Source of the DNA: Parabacteroides faecalis
Lineage (GTDB): Bacteria; Bacteroidota; Bacteroidia; Bacteroidales; Tannerellaceae
Reading direction: 5' to 3'
DNA: 64,000 nucleotides
NCBI RefSeq assembly: GCF_022809355.1
Contig: NZ_JAKZMM010000011.1
Coordinates: 38,084 to 102,083, forward strand
Shown: positions 63,931 through 64,000 of the stretch, piece by piece
Position numbering within the stretch: position 1 is the stretch's first letter
How the letters are laid out: the number at the start of each line of letters is the position of its first letter
Made by a program: the position numbers and the translations under genes
Notes under the pieces: model-generated
Told to the model about the DNA's origin: nothing
The model's database searches: none
What the model saw: only the letters and a program-made list of their open reading frames with translations

Positions 63931-64000
63931 ATGAAAGAAAGCAATTATGAACAAGAGAAGTTTCGGAAGAATTTGGAAAGAGAGATTTTCCGTTTGGTAA
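63931..64000 (+). CDS. Start of an unidentified gene (partial)
   Basis: An open frame starts MKESNYEQEKFRKNLEREIF and runs off the right edge after 23 codons. Charged and helical; too short to assign. The 245 bp between it and the tRNA-Gln genes hold only the tRNA promoter and an isolated TGATTCTC half of the dispersed hairpin. Confidence 0.4.
   Translation, partial: MKESNYEQEKFRKNLEREIFRLV

Overview
The window looks like chromosome of a gut-type Bacteroidales, probably Parabacteroides or a close relative. Support: SusC/SusD pair, TonB-dependent barrels, lipoprotein glycosidases, NAD kinase next to pdxJ, and repeated TTTG-N19-TAnnTTTG promoters typical of the Bacteroidetes primary sigma factor. 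Genus is inference. No phage, transposase, integrase or CRISPR array was found.

Layout. 0-12 kb: housekeeping and envelope genes (exbD/exbB, pdxJ, CBS protein, nadK, mntP, DUF4199 + glycosyltransferase, three identical tRNA-Lys, a WalJ-like hydrolase, asparaginase, TRIC channel, DUF3943 barrel, BASS-type transporter, tpx). 12-14.8 kb: rmuC and an EamA transporter, separated by a 4 x 22 bp palindrome array. 14.8-33.7 kb: a glycan-utilisation region on the minus strand in three apparent transcription units: SusC-SusD-GH2-GH43-like; a 3-keto-sugar module (sugar isomerase/epimerase, Gfo/Idh/MocA oxidoreductase, 1151-aa HEAT + double DUF1080 protein); and sulfatase-GH92. 33.8-35.1 kb: a DUF6261 gene directly preceded by nine 41-bp repeats, a 32-bp-stem hairpin and a (GGCT)5 tract. 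35.3-45 kb: a beta-propeller lipoprotein, a SGNH-SGNH-GH29 fusion, rplU-rpmA, a second 4 x 22 bp palindrome array, a second Tat-type sugar isomerase with a LacI-like operator, and a GH78 rhamnosidase. 45-50.5 kb: a Spy-like protein, prmA, a three-gene overlapping membrane-stress cluster, gapA, miaA, kdsA. 50.5-53 kb: a barrel, an orphan lipoprotein and a second DUF6261 gene, again preceded by a 41-bp-period array of unrelated sequence. 53-64 kb: Crp/Fnr regulator, DUF1460 amidase, uvrB, TonB-type barrel, a metA-U32-cyclophilin operon with two ATGA overlaps, two tRNA-Gln genes and the start of a further gene.

How it works together (inference): SusCD imports oligosaccharide, surface GH2/GH43, GH92, GH29 and GH78 enzymes and a sulfatase trim a decorated glycan, and the exported oxidoreductase/isomerase/DUF1080 set would attack resistant linkages through 3-keto intermediates.

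Best candidate for something undescribed: two homologous DUF6261 genes 17.6 kb apart, each with a perfect-register 41-bp tandem array at its 5' end, although the repeat sequences differ completely. Second: two 4 x 22 bp arrays that share a CAC-N4-GTG core and alternating dyads but differ in their outer arms.
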